Part shown: positions 8,026 through 17,430 of the stretch, in pieces
Layout of the letters: every line of letters starts with the position of its first letter
How positions within the stretch are numbered: position 1 is the stretch's first letter
Assembly: GCF_025399795.1 (NCBI RefSeq)
Contig: NZ_JAODTZ010000040.1
Span: 29,419-93,418, forward strand
Direction of reading: 5' to 3'
From: Streptomyces rhizosphaerihabitans
GTDB taxonomy: Bacteria; Actinomycetota; Actinomycetes; Streptomycetales; Streptomycetaceae
Length of the DNA stretch: 64,000 nt
Program-made: the position numbers and the translations under genes
The notes under the pieces: model-generated
Told to the model about the DNA's origin: nothing
Database searches by the model: none
Seen by the model: only the letters and a program-made list of their open reading frames with translations

Positions 8026-8265
8026 CTATGCGTCGGGAATATCCGCCTTCGCGTGAATAAGGGTTTCGCGGGAGACCACGACGATTCTCTCGTAGTCTGC
8101 CCGGGATGCGTCACGGGGAAGTTCGGCGTCGAGCGTCTCTGTCGCATCCGTTCCGATCACAGCGAACCTTCCGTCGGACAGTTCGAAAATGTCTGGGCAA
8201 TTGGCACCGGACACGCTTCCTCGCAAGGTTGGAGGGGTGCCAATTCGACGGATGATGTGGCTCAC
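8026..8265 (-). CDS. 79-aa conserved small protein of unknown function
   Basis: 79 aa starting at GTG 8265 (MSHIIRRIGTPP), chosen because it aligns with the ATG of the paralogue and AGGG lies upstream. The core CPDIFELSDGRFAVIGTD resembles a short family common in Streptomyces, where it sits beside XRE/DUF397 regulator loci. No such partners are visible here. There is no signal peptide or membrane segment. The A/T content is higher than in the flanking genes. The two copies are in tandem on the minus strand, 163 bp apart. Confidence 0.7.
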   Translation of the reverse strand: MSHIIRRIGTPPTLRGSVSGANCPDIFELSDGRFAVIGTDATETLDAELPRDASRADYERIVVVSRETLIHAKADIPDA

Positions 8266-8537
8266 TGTTCTTGATTCCCTTTGATCTCGAGGTGGGATTG
8301 CTGCGCGCTGTTGCTGCGCGGCGCGATGCGGCCCTGTGGGGCCGCAACCTCGGACCGGGCGGCGTGGAGCGACGTTCGATGGGGATCGACCCAATACGTG
8401 ATTGCGCAGTAGTCAACCCTGTTGGCATCAGGGGAAACGCGACGGTTTACTGGTTCGTTATCGCCCGACCGTGTGATCTGTCCGCCGGGGAGGTGCAGGT
8501 GAACGGGTCCGCGCCGGAGTGCGGCAGGTGAAAGGCG

Positions 8538-9095
8538 CTACTCGCTCGGCGGTTCACCCACCACCCACCACTCGTCCGTGTCGGTTTCCTCCACTTGTGC
8601 GAGGAGATCTTCGACCATGAGTCCGATTTGGGCTTCGTCGGATGTGCTGATGAGAGTTGCCCGATAAGGGCGTGTTGCGTACCAGTACTCCCGGAAGATG
8701 GGCTGCTGGAGCAGCCCGCGGGCCAGGCCGAAGAATTCCTCGCGAGTGATGTTGCCCATGCGGTAGTAGCAGAGCGCATTGGTGTACAAGGCGTTGGTGA
8801 AGAGGAACTGTCGCTGTTTCCTCGGGGAGACGGTCCCCTCGTACACGTCCAGTACCTCGGCCAGTTCGGGATCGTCCATGGCCTTGCTCAGCAGCTCCCA
8901 GTGAAGCCGTTGTTGGTGGGCGAGATTGGCCTGTCGCTGGGTCTGGGCGGCTTGCTCGAGCAGCTCGATCCGCGCGTGCAACGCGTCAAGCGTGGTTCGC
9001 TGCGCGACGAGGGTGACGGCGGCCCCCGTCAGCAGGCCGACCGCTGCCGCGGCAGCGGAGCCCAACCCACGCACTTTGGCTTTCCGTGTGGCCAT
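8538..9095 (-). CDS. DUF6082-like membrane-anchored protein
   Basis: 185 aa. One N-terminal transmembrane segment (GLGSAAAAAVGLLTGAAVTLVA, residues ~10-31) is followed by a coiled-coil stretch (~33-60) and a helical cytoplasmic domain. Motifs RQFLFTNALYTNALCYYRMGNITREEF, PIFREYWYATRPYRATL and the C-terminal DTDEWWVVGEPPSE match what I remember of the DUF6082 family, which is abundant in Streptomyces. No biochemical function is known to me. It stands alone on the minus strand, divergent from the GTPase gene. Confidence 0.75.
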   Translation of the reverse strand: MATRKAKVRGLGSAAAAAVGLLTGAAVTLVAQRTTLDALHARIELLEQAAQTQRQANLAHQQRLHWELLSKAMDDPELAEVLDVYEGTVSPRKQRQFLFTNALYTNALCYYRMGNITREEFFGLARGLLQQPIFREYWYATRPYRATLISTSDEAQIGLMVEDLLAQVEETDTDEWWVVGEPPSE

Positions 9096-9415
9096 GTCAA
9101 CCCCCGAATCAGGCGACCGTCCGCCGGTCGTCGGTTGTGGGGCGACAGGGAGCGGACCGGCGAGCGGTGGGCGGCGCGCTTGCCGCCCCCCAGTGTTGCC
9201 GAGCGGCTCTGATCGGCAGGGAGGCGGAGAGGAGGCGCACGGAGGGATGTGCGGGTCGCATCCACCGGCGCCATGTCCAACGTGTGCCCCGTGAGCGCCG
9301 CTAACAATCGTTCACTTCGGGGTGTTTCCTCCCGCTCGTATGCTTGGTCGGCATTCATTCCCCGCGTGAGCGCCGGTCCCGTGAGCCGGTGCGCGTACAG
9401 GTTCAGAGAGGGCGC
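9096..9415. other. divergent promoter region, no gene
   Basis: 320 bp between the DUF6082-like and GTPase genes. I looked for a zinc (Zur) box and found no convincing match. The purine-rich GAGAGGG at 9406-9412 just before ATG 9416 serves as the GTPase ribosome site. Confidence 0.4.
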
Positions 9416-10489
9416 ATGGTGAGCCAGTCGAGTCCCCGGCAGATCCCGGTCATCGTTCTCGCCGGCTTCCTGGGTTCCGGCAAGACCACACTGCTCAACC
9501 ATCTCCTGCACCGCAGTGGTGGAAGCCGTATCGGAGCCGTCGTCAACGACTTCGGGGCGATCGAGATCGACGCGATGGCGGTGGCCGGAGCGCTCGGCGA
9601 TTCCACCGTCTCGCTCGGCAACGGGTGTCTGTGCTGTGCGGTCGATGTCGGTGAACTTGATCAATATCTTGATCGGCTCGCTCAACCCTCTGCCCGGATC
9701 GACGTCATCGTCATCGAGGCGAGCGGGCTCGCAGAGCCCCAGGAACTCGTGCGCATGGTGCTCGCCAGCGAGCACCCGGGGATCGTGTACGGAGGGCTCG
9801 TCGAGGTCGTCGACGCTGCCGAGTTCGTCGGTACACGCGAGAAGCATCCCGAGATCGACCGGCACCTCGCCCTCGCCGATCTCGTCGTCGTCAACAAGAT
9901 CGACCGGTCCGACGACGCCGAGCACGTGCTGGGTGTCGTCCGGGAGCTCGCCGACCGCGCCGCGGTCGTCCCCGCCACCTACGGCCGTGTCGATCCGGAG
10001 TTCCTCTTCGACTGCAGGCCGGGCGAGGAGCGCATCGGACAGCTGTCCTTCGACGATCTGCACGATCGCGAGGAAGACGGCCCGGGGGAGAGGGGGCACG
10101 AGGAGCACGGCCACCTCGGCCATCTGCACTCCGTCTACGAAGCCCTTTCCTTCAGCTCCGAAGTGCCGCTGGGGCCGAGGCGGTTGATGGCGTTCCTCGA
10201 CAGCAGGCCCGAAGGGCTCTACCGGATCAAGGGGTATGTCGACTTCGGCGTCCAGGACATCCGCAACAGGTATGCCGTGCACGCCGTCGGGCGGTTCCTG
10301 CGCTTCTATCCGGAACCCTGGGCCGGTGCGGACGAGCGGCTCACCCAGCTCGTCCTCATCGGCTCCGGGATCGACACGGTGACGCTGACCAAGGAGCTGG
10401 AGGCATGCAAAGAGGACGCCCCGCATGCCGACGAACACAGCATGTGGGGCGTCCTCCGCTACGTACAGGAGCCGGACCCGGAAGGCTGA
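9416..10489 (+). CDS. G3E-family GTPase (COG0523/CobW-like metallochaperone)
   Basis: 357 aa. Walker A GFLGSGKTT, the hallmark metal-binding GNGCLCC (CxCC), EASGLAEP and the NKID guanine-recognition motif are all present. The CobW C-terminal domain follows. A His/Glu-rich linker (GHEEHGHLGHLH) suggests extra zinc binding. The family inserts or delivers metals (Zn, Co, Ni) in a GTP-dependent way. ATG 9416 was chosen over the upstream in-frame codon at 9344 because GAGAGGG precedes it. The gene converges on parC with only 7 bp between stop codons and no visible hairpin. Confidence 0.88.
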   Translation: MVSQSSPRQIPVIVLAGFLGSGKTTLLNHLLHRSGGSRIGAVVNDFGAIEIDAMAVAGALGDSTVSLGNGCLCCAVDVGELDQYLDRLAQPSARIDVIVIEASGLAEPQELVRMVLASEHPGIVYGGLVEVVDAAEFVGTREKHPEIDRHLALADLVVVNKIDRSDDAEHVLGVVRELADRAAVVPATYGRVDPEFLFDCRPGEERIGQLSFDDLHDREEDGPGERGHEEHGHLGHLHSVYEALSFSSEVPLGPRRLMAFLDSRPEGLYRIKGYVDFGVQDIRNRYAVHAVGRFLRFYPEPWAGADERLTQLVLIGSGIDTVTLTKELEACKEDAPHADEHSMWGVLRYVQEPDPEG

Positions 10490-10496
10490 CCGCGGA

Positions 10497-12956
10497 CTAC
10501 ACCGGGCCCGCCACCACCGACACCGGCTTGCCCAGCGAGATGCCCGAGCCGTCGCGGCGCGGGTCGATCTCCGGCAGGTCGACGGGCATACCGGTCTTCT
10601 GTGCCGCGCGTCCCGGCGTCGGACCGGCCCAGGCCAGCGACAGGCAGTCCTCGCCCTTCAGGAACCGCTGGCAGCGCACACCGCCCGTGGCGCGGCCCTT
10701 GCGCGGGTACTGGTCGAAGGGGGTCAGCTTGGCCGTGGTCTGGACGGAGTCGTCCAGCGTCCCGCGTGAACCCGCCACCGTGAACACCACCGCGTCGACC
10801 GCCGGGTCGACCGCGGTGAACGAGATCACCTTCGCGCCGTCGGTCAGCTTGATGCCCGCCATGCCGCCTGCGGCACGGCCCTGCGGGCGCACCTGCGAGG
10901 CCTGGTAGCGCAGCAACTGGGCGTCGTCCGTGATGAAGACCAGGTCCTCCTCGCCGGTGCGCAGCTCGACGGCGCCGACGATCCGGTCGCCGTCCTTGAG
11001 GGTGATGACCTCCAGCTCCTCCTTGTTCGAGGGGTAGTCGGGCACCACACGCTTGACGACACCCTGCTCCGTGCCGATCGCCAGGCCCGGCGACGTCTCG
11101 TCGAGGGTCGCCAGACAGATCACCGTCTCGTTCGGCTCCAGGGCGGACAGGAACTCCGAGATCGGAGCGCCCCCGGAGAGGTTGGGCGCCGACGCCGTCT
11201 CGGGCAGCCGCGGGAGGTCGATCACGTTCAGGCGGAGGAGGCGGCCCAGGGAGGTGACAGCACCGATCTCGCCGCGTGCCGTCGCGGGCACCGCGGAGAC
11301 GATCGCGTCGTGCTTGGTGCGCTTGCCGTCCGGGTCCTCCCCGAAGGGGTCACCGGTCGCCGTGCGCGCCAGCAGTCCCGTCGAGGACAGCAGAACCCGG
11401 CACGGGTCGTCGGCGACCTGGAGCGAGACCGTCGCGGCGGGGCTGCCCGCGGACTCCAGGAGCACCGTACGCCGGTCGGTGCCGAACTTCTTGGCCACCG
11501 CGGCCAGTTCGCCGGAGACCAGCTTGCGCAGCTCCGCGTCCGAATCCAGGATGCCGGTCAGCTCGTCGATCTCGCCGTTGAGCCGGTCGCGCTCCGACTC
11601 CAGCTCGATGCGGTCGAACCGGGTGAGGCGGCGCAGCGGCGTGTCCAGGATGTACTGCGTCTGGATCTCCGAGAGGGAGAAGTGCTCGATCAGGCGCTCC
11701 TTGGCCTGTGCCGAGTTGTCGCTGGAGCGGATGAGGCGGATGACCTCGTCGATGTCCAGGAGGGCGACGAGGAGACCCTCGACCAGGTGCAGCCGGTCGC
11801 GCTTCTTGGTGCGGCGGAACTCGCTGCGGCGGCGCACGACGTCGAAGCGGTGGTCGAGGTAGACCTCCAGCAGCTCCTTGAGGCCGAGGGTGAGCGGCTG
11901 ACCGTCCACCAGTGCCACGTTGTTGATGCCGAAGGACTCCTCCATCGGCGTCAGCTTGTAGAGCTGTTCGAGGACCGCCTCCGGCACGAAGCCGTTCTTG
12001 ATCTCGATGACCAGACGCAGTCCGTGGGAACGGTCGGTGAGGTCCTTGACGTCGGCGATGCCCTGGAGCTTCTTCGCGCCGACCAGGTCCTTGATCTTCG
12101 CGATCACCTTCTCCGGGCCGACGGTGAAGGGCAGTTCGGTGACGACGAGGCCCTTGCGGCGCGCCGTGACGTCCTCGATCGACACCGTGGCACGGATCTT
12201 GAAGGTGCCGCGGCCCGTCTCGTACGCGTCCCTGATCCCGGAGAGACCGACGATCCTGCCTCCGGTGGGCAGGTCGGGTCCCGGGACGTGCTTCATCAGC
12301 GTCTCGAGGTCGGCGCCCGGGTACCGGATGAGGTGACGGGCGGCGGCGATGACCTCGCCGAGGTTGTGCGGCGGCATGTTGGTGGCCATGCCGACGGCGA
12401 TTCCGGACGAGCCGTTGACCAGGAGGTTCGGGAAGGCGGCCGGCAGAGCCACCGGCTCCCGCTCCTGGCCGTCGTAGTTGGGCGAGAAGTCGACGGTGTC
12501 CTCGTCGATCGACTCGGTCATCAACGACGTGGCGTCGGCCATCCGGCACTCGGTGTAACGCATCGCGGCCGGCGGGTCGTCGTTGCCGAGCGAGCCGAAG
12601 TTGCCGTGACCGTCGACCAGGGGAAGGCGCATGGAGAAGGGCTGCGCCAGGCGCACCAGGGCGTCGTAGATCGACGAGTCGCCGTGCGGGTGCAGCTTGC
12701 CCATGACCTCGCCGACGACGCGGGCACACTTCACATAGCCGCGGTCGGGGCGCAGTCCCATCTCGTTCATCTGGTAAACGATGCGACGGTGCACCGGCTT
12801 GAGGCCGTCGCGGGCGTCCGGCAGGGCTCGCGAGTAGATGACCGAGTACGCGTATTCGAGGAAGGAGCCCTGCATCTCGTCCACGACGTCGATGTCGAGG
12901 ATCTTCTCCTCGTACGAGTCGTCGGGCGGCGGGGTCTTCGTGCTGCGGCGGGCCAT
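10497..12956 (-). CDS. parC: DNA topoisomerase IV subunit A (ParC)
   Basis: 819 aa from ATG 12956, with GAAGGAG upstream. It is the breakage-reunion subunit of a type IIA topoisomerase, which decatenates chromosomes with ParE. The N-terminal winged-helix region holds the catalytic Tyr 134 (AAMRYTECRM). The quinolone region HPHGDSSIYDALVRLAQ keeps Ser 94 and Asp 98, the usual sensitive residues. A long coiled-coil and a six-bladed beta-pinwheel C-terminal domain follow. The GyrA-box (QRRGGKG) is absent, which favours topoisomerase IV over gyrase. The longer open frame up to 13181 is not needed. parE is not in the window. Confidence 0.92.
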   Translation of the reverse strand: MARRSTKTPPPDDSYEEKILDIDVVDEMQGSFLEYAYSVIYSRALPDARDGLKPVHRRIVYQMNEMGLRPDRGYVKCARVVGEVMGKLHPHGDSSIYDALVRLAQPFSMRLPLVDGHGNFGSLGNDDPPAAMRYTECRMADATSLMTESIDEDTVDFSPNYDGQEREPVALPAAFPNLLVNGSSGIAVGMATNMPPHNLGEVIAAARHLIRYPGADLETLMKHVPGPDLPTGGRIVGLSGIRDAYETGRGTFKIRATVSIEDVTARRKGLVVTELPFTVGPEKVIAKIKDLVGAKKLQGIADVKDLTDRSHGLRLVIEIKNGFVPEAVLEQLYKLTPMEESFGINNVALVDGQPLTLGLKELLEVYLDHRFDVVRRRSEFRRTKKRDRLHLVEGLLVALLDIDEVIRLIRSSDNSAQAKERLIEHFSLSEIQTQYILDTPLRRLTRFDRIELESERDRLNGEIDELTGILDSDAELRKLVSGELAAVAKKFGTDRRTVLLESAGSPAATVSLQVADDPCRVLLSSTGLLARTATGDPFGEDPDGKRTKHDAIVSAVPATARGEIGAVTSLGRLLRLNVIDLPRLPETASAPNLSGGAPISEFLSALEPNETVICLATLDETSPGLAIGTEQGVVKRVVPDYPSNKEELEVITLKDGDRIVGAVELRTGEEDLVFITDDAQLLRYQASQVRPQGRAAGGMAGIKLTDGAKVISFTAVDPAVDAVVFTVAGSRGTLDDSVQTTAKLTPFDQYPRKGRATGGVRCQRFLKGEDCLSLAWAGPTPGRAAQKTGMPVDLPEIDPRRDGSGISLGKPVSVVAGPV

Positions 12957-13315
12957 CGCTGCTGCGGCTCCTTCACAGTCTCTGCCGGGGCATGAGCGGG
13001 TTCTGACGCGCACCATTGTGGACCGCCCCACTGACAACGCCGACCGCGACCCGTCCGTAGCGCCCTTCCGGGGCGCTCCGCGGCCGTCTTCGGGACCGGT
13101 CCCGAAACCGTTCCCGAGCTGCTCTCGAGCCCCGTACCGGCGGCCTCCGAACGCGTTCGCAGTGGTTCCTGGAGGGTTCATCGGGGTGTGTCAGGGACAC
13201 GCGTAAGTCTCGCTCTCGGCGTACGCGGTGCGGGAACTTCGCCAGCTGTCCGCGCGCTTGCATACAGTGGCAGGACCGACAGGAATGACGCAGTTCCGCG
13301 ATCGAAGGGACGTAC
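12957..13315. other. divergent intergenic region between parC and the M16 gene
   Basis: 359 bp that must hold the promoters for parC and for the M16 peptidase operon. Repeated CGTTCCCGAGCTGCTCTCGAGCC-like runs occur, but I see no clear dyad or riboswitch. Confidence 0.35.
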
Positions 13316-14695
13316 ATGCCCATGGGTCACACGGCCACAGCTGAGGCAGGCTCCGGCGGCCTGACAGCGACCGAGCATCGCCTGGCCAACGGCCTGCGCG
13401 TGGTGCTCTCCGAGGACCATCTGACCCCGGTCGCCGCGGTGTGCCTCTGGTACGACGTCGGCTCGCGCCACGAGGTCAAGGGCCGGACCGGACTCGCCCA
13501 CCTCTTCGAGCACCTGATGTTCCAGGGCTCCAAGCAGGTCCAGGGCAACGGTCACTTCGAACTCGTCCAGGGCGCTGGCGGCTCGCTCAACGGCACGACG
13601 AGCTTCGAGCGCACCAACTACTTCGAGACCATGCCCACCCACCAGCTGGAGCTCGCCCTCTGGCTGGAGGCCGACCGCATGGGCTCGCTGCTCGCGGCAC
13701 TGGACGACGAGTCCATGGAGAACCAGCGCGACGTCGTCAAGAACGAGCGCCGGCAGCGGTACGACAACGTCCCCTACGGCACCGCGTTCGAGAAGCTCAC
13801 CGCGCTCTCGTATCCCGAGGGCCACCCGTACCACCACACCCCGATCGGATCGATGGCGGACCTGGACGCGGCCACCCTGGAGGACGCCCGCGCGTTCTTC
13901 CGCACCAACTACGCGCCCAACAACGCGGTCCTGTCGGTCGTCGGAGACATCGACCCGGAGCAGACGCTCGTCTGGGTCGAGAAGTACTTCGGCTCCATCC
14001 CCGGGCACGACGGCAAGCCCGCCCCGCGTGACGGCTCGCTGCCCGACATCATCGGCGAGCAGCTGCGCGAGGTCGTCGAGGAAGACGTCCCGGCGCGCGC
14101 CCTGATGGCCGCCTACCGGCTCCCGGAGGACGGCACGCGCGCGTGCGACGCCGCCGACCTGGCGCTCACCGTCCTCGGCGGCGGCGAGTCCTCCCGGCTC
14201 TACAACCGGCTCGTACGCCGTGACCGCACCGCCGTCGCGGCCGGGTTCGGCCTGCTGCGGCTCGCCGGAGCGCCCTCCCTGGGGTGGCTGGACGTGAAGA
14301 CGTCCGGCGACGTCGAGGTCCCGGTCATCGAGGCCGCCGTCGACGAGGAGCTCGCCCGGTTCGCCGAGGAGGGCCCGACGGACGGGGAAATGGAGCGCGC
14401 TCAGGCCCAGTTGGAGCGTGAGTGGCTCGACCGGCTCGGCACCGTCGCGGGCCGCGCCGACGAACTGTGCCGGTACGCCGTCCTGTTCGGTGACCCGCAG
14501 CTCGCCCTGACCGCCGTGCAGCGCGTCCTCGACGTCACGGCGGAGGAGGTCCGGGAGGCCGCCAGGGCCCGCCTGCGCCCCGACAACCGCGCGGTGCTCG
14601 TCTACGAGCCGACCACCGCCGAAGCCGCCGAAGCCGCCGAAGCCGCCGACGCGGCTGACTCCGCCGACGAGACCGACGAGGAGGCGGCGAAGTGA
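13316..14695 (+). CDS. M16 zinc metallopeptidase, active subunit
   Basis: 459 aa. The inverted zinc motif HLFEH (His 62, Glu 65, His 66) plus a downstream Glu in ENQRDVVKNERRQ are the M16 catalytic set, as in mitochondrial processing peptidase beta and PqqF. No signal peptide is seen. The C-terminus is a low-complexity Ala/Glu/Asp tail built from 9-bp repeats (14620-14650). The stop overlaps the GTG start of the next M16 gene, indicating coupled synthesis of a two-subunit enzyme. ATG 13316 has GGGACG upstream; ATG 13322 is an alternative. Confidence 0.9.
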   Translation: MPMGHTATAEAGSGGLTATEHRLANGLRVVLSEDHLTPVAAVCLWYDVGSRHEVKGRTGLAHLFEHLMFQGSKQVQGNGHFELVQGAGGSLNGTTSFERTNYFETMPTHQLELALWLEADRMGSLLAALDDESMENQRDVVKNERRQRYDNVPYGTAFEKLTALSYPEGHPYHHTPIGSMADLDAATLEDARAFFRTNYAPNNAVLSVVGDIDPEQTLVWVEKYFGSIPGHDGKPAPRDGSLPDIIGEQLREVVEEDVPARALMAAYRLPEDGTRACDAADLALTVLGGGESSRLYNRLVRRDRTAVAAGFGLLRLAGAPSLGWLDVKTSGDVEVPVIEAAVDEELARFAEEGPTDGEMERAQAQLEREWLDRLGTVAGRADELCRYAVLFGDPQLALTAVQRVLDVTAEEVREAARARLRPDNRAVLVYEPTTAEAAEAAEAADAADSADETDEEAAK

Positions 14696-16080
14696 CCGAG
14701 CTCGCCACCATGGACTTCCACCCGCAGCCCCAGGCCGGCCGGCCCAAGCCGTGGGCGTTTCCCGCCCCCCAGCGCGGCACCCTGGACAACGGTCTGACCG
14801 TGCTGCGCTGCCATCGCCCCGGCCAGCAGGTCGTCGCCGTCGAGGTCATCCTCGCCGCGCCGCTGGAGGCCGAGCCCGCGGGCCTGGACGGCATCGCCAC
14901 GATCATGGCGCGCGCCTTCTCCGAGGGCACCGACAAGCACTCGGCCGAAGACTTCGCCGCCGAGCTGGAGCGCTGCGGCGCCACGCTCGACGCGCACGCC
15001 GACCACCCCGGCGTACGCCTGTCCCTCGAAGTGCCGGTCTCGCGCCTGGCCAAGGCGCTGGGCCTGCTCGCCGACGCGCTGCGGGCCCCCGCGTTCGCGG
15101 ACAGCGAGGTCGAGCGGCTGGTGCGCAACCGGCTGGACGAGATCCCGCACGAGACGGCCAATCCCGCCCGTCGTGCCGCCAAGGAACTCTCCAAGGAGCT
15201 GTTCCCGGCGAGCGCCCGCATGTCGCGTCCGCGCCAGGGCACCGAGGAGACCGTCCAGAAGATCGACTCCGCGGCCGTACGCGCCTTCTACGACAAGCAC
15301 GTACGTCCCGCGACGGCCACCGCCGTCGTCGTCGGAGACCTGACCGGTGTCGACCTCGACGAGCTGCTCGGCGACACGCTGGGCTCCTGGACCGGTTCGT
15401 CCGCCGAGCCGCGTCCCGTGCCGCCGGTGAGCGCCGACGACACCGGCCGCGTGATCATCGTCGACCGCCCCGGCGCCGTCCAGACGCAGCTGCTCATCGG
15501 CCGGGTCGGAGCCGACCGGCACGACCGCGTGTGGCCCGCCCAGGTGCTCGGCACCTACTGCCTCGGCGGCACCCTCACCTCGCGCCTCGACCGCGTCCTG
15601 CGCGAGGAGAAGGGCTACACCTACGGCGTACGGGCGTTCGGCCAGGTCCTGCGTGCCGCGCCGGACGGCACGGGCGTCGCGATGCTCGCCATCAGCGGCT
15701 CGGTGGACACCCCGAACACCGGTCCGGCGCTCGACGACCTGTGGAAGGTGCTGCGCACCCTCGCGGCCGAGGGACTGACCGACACGGAGCGCGATGTCGC
15801 CGTGCAGAACCTGGTGGGTGTCGCGCCCCTCAAGTTCGAGACGGCGGCAGCCGTCGCGAGCACGCTCGCGGACCAGGTCGAGCAGTACCTGCCGGACGAC
15901 TATCAGGCGACGCTGTATCAGCAACTGGCCTCCACCGGCACCGTGGAGGCCACCGCGGCCGCGGTGAGCGCCTTCCCGATGGACCGTCTGGTGACCGTCC
16001 TGGTGGGCGACGCGGCGCAGATCGAGGAGCCGGTCAAGGCTCTCGGAATCGGCGAAGTCAGCGTGGTGGCAGCCGAGTAG
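14692..16080 (+). CDS. M16 family protein, non-catalytic partner
   Basis: 462 aa from GTG 14692, overlapping the previous stop by 4 nt. It has the M16 fold but no HxxEH; the equivalent position reads MARAFSEGTDKHSAEDF. It keeps the Arg/Tyr substrate-contact region near RVLREEKGYTYGVRAF. In M16B enzymes such an inactive partner completes the chamber with the active subunit, so the two genes probably encode one heterodimer. The substrate is unknown. Confidence 0.88.
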   Translation: MTELATMDFHPQPQAGRPKPWAFPAPQRGTLDNGLTVLRCHRPGQQVVAVEVILAAPLEAEPAGLDGIATIMARAFSEGTDKHSAEDFAAELERCGATLDAHADHPGVRLSLEVPVSRLAKALGLLADALRAPAFADSEVERLVRNRLDEIPHETANPARRAAKELSKELFPASARMSRPRQGTEETVQKIDSAAVRAFYDKHVRPATATAVVVGDLTGVDLDELLGDTLGSWTGSSAEPRPVPPVSADDTGRVIIVDRPGAVQTQLLIGRVGADRHDRVWPAQVLGTYCLGGTLTSRLDRVLREEKGYTYGVRAFGQVLRAAPDGTGVAMLAISGSVDTPNTGPALDDLWKVLRTLAAEGLTDTERDVAVQNLVGVAPLKFETAAAVASTLADQVEQYLPDDYQATLYQQLASTGTVEATAAAVSAFPMDRLVTVLVGDAAQIEEPVKALGIGEVSVVAAE

Positions 16081-16299
16081 AGCCCGTGCGACCGAGGAGG
16101 GCCCTGGTGACTGAAGAGTCGTCAGGGCCCTCCTGCTTCCCGCAAGCGATCCCCAAGATGTCCGCATTCGTACGGGGGTTGCCCTTCTGCCCTGTGGGAT
16201 GCGTTACAAAAATCGTGATCCGTTTGTTGTTCGAATGACACCCCGTTTAGCGTCGGTCCGGCTGTTCGTCACGCAGTGCGCCGCGCCCGCGGCAACCGG

Positions 16300-16462
16300 A
16301 CAGTCATCGCCGAGTCCCCTATGGCGCGAGTCAGGGGAGCCGGGGACCCACACGTAGTCCCTGGGGTGAATCGGACGCCCTCCCCGGAGGGGGTCCGTAG
16401 GAGACCTTCCTGCTCCGAACCCGTCAGCTAACCCGGTAGGCGAGAGGGAAGGAAAGGATCAG
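16300..16462 (+). ncRNA. ydaO-type (c-di-AMP) riboswitch
   Basis: The leader contains the class hallmarks: GCCGAGTCCCC, GGGGAGCCGGGGACCC, GGGGTGAATCGG, and the 3' block CCGAACCCGTCAGCTAACCC followed by GGTAGGCGAGAGGGAAGG. It ends 8 bp before the ATG of the M23 peptidase. Cyclic di-AMP normally turns these riboswitches off, and in Streptomyces they control cell-wall hydrolases such as rpfA. Boundaries are approximate. Confidence 0.92.
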
Positions 16463-16469
16463 CCCCTAC

Positions 16470-17234
16470 ATGGCGTTCACCTGTGGCACCGGCAAGCATC
16501 GTCGTCCGAGCCGGGTGCACAGCACCACCACGACCGCCGTCGGGGTCGCGGCGCTCACCACCACCGGTGTGATCGGAACCCTGGCCGCCCCCGCGTTCGC
16601 GGCGGAGGCCTCCGTCGAGCAGACCGGGCTGACCCAGGCCGTCACCCTCGGAGACTCGGTCGCCGACCAGATCGACGCCCAGGCCTTCGCGCAGCAGCGC
16701 GCCGCCGACGAGGCCGCCGCGCGGAAGCAGGCCGAGCAGCTCGCCCGCAAGCACGCCGCGGAACAGGCCGCGAAGTCCCGCGAGGCCAAGGAGCGCGCCG
16801 CCCGCGAGGCCGAGCGCAAGCGCCTGAACACGTTCGTCATACCGATCACAGGTTCCTACGTCTCCACCGGCTACCAGGCCAGCAGCAGCCTCTGGTCCTC
16901 CGGCAGCCACACCGGCGTCGACTTCCACGCCGCGTCCGGCACCTCGGTCCACGCCGTCGGCTCCGGCACGGTCGTCACGGCCGGCTGGGGCGGCGCCTAC
17001 GGCAATCAAGTCGTGATCAAGATGCACGACGGGACGTACACCATGTACGGCCACCTGTCGTCCATCGGTGTGTCCGTGGGACAGGCGGTCACACCGGGGC
17101 AGCAGATCGGCCTCTCCGGGGCCACCGGCAACACCACGGGGCCGCACCTTCACTTCGAGGCCCGTACGACCGCGGAGTACGGCTCGGACATCGACCCGGT
17201 CGCGTACCTGCGCTCGCACGGAGTCAACGTCTGA
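16470..17234 (+). CDS. secreted M23 family peptidoglycan endopeptidase
   Basis: 254 aa. A signal peptide spans residues ~1-44 with likely cleavage after APAFA. An Ala/Glu/Lys-rich coiled-coil (~70-118) follows, then a LytM/M23 domain with SHTGVDFHA (zinc His and Asp), YGHLS and GPHLHFE. It would cleave cross-links of peptidoglycan outside the membrane. The upstream ydaO riboswitch ties expression to c-di-AMP, which links wall hydrolysis to turgor and to spore germination or dormancy exit in Streptomyces (family knowledge). A terminator follows at once. Confidence 0.93.
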   Translation: MAFTCGTGKHRRPSRVHSTTTTAVGVAALTTTGVIGTLAAPAFAAEASVEQTGLTQAVTLGDSVADQIDAQAFAQQRAADEAAARKQAEQLARKHAAEQAAKSREAKERAAREAERKRLNTFVIPITGSYVSTGYQASSSLWSSGSHTGVDFHAASGTSVHAVGSGTVVTAGWGGAYGNQVVIKMHDGTYTMYGHLSSIGVSVGQAVTPGQQIGLSGATGNTTGPHLHFEARTTAEYGSDIDPVAYLRSHGVNV

Positions 17235-17263
17235 CGACCGCTTCGCGGCTTCTTCACCGCTTT

Positions 17264-17294
17264 CGATGCCCCGGCTCACCGAGTCGGGGCATCG
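17264..17294 (+). terminator. hairpin terminator of the M23 peptidase gene
   Basis: Arms 17264-17273 and 17285-17294 give a perfect 10-bp stem (CGATGCCCCG) with an 11-nt loop, followed by TCGTTT. Confidence 0.85.
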
Positions 17295-17430
17295 TCGTTT
17301 CCGGAGGCCGTCTGTCCAAAAAATATCCATGGATTCAGGCCCGCCATCGGAAATTCAGGCTTCCTGCAATAGAGTCACTGAACAAGCGTCAATCGATGGC
17401 GTTTCGCGGGGATTAAAGCGGAGGTCGGTC

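Noticed and set aside
9305..9330. Zur box upstream of the G3E GTPase
   Set aside because: AACAATCGTT looks dyadic but lacks the TGA-N-ATCATTN-TCA pattern; not enough to claim zinc control.
12957..13181. 75-residue N-terminal extension of ParC
   Set aside because: ParC homologues begin near the MARRSTK segment, which has its own ribosome site; the extension is low complexity.
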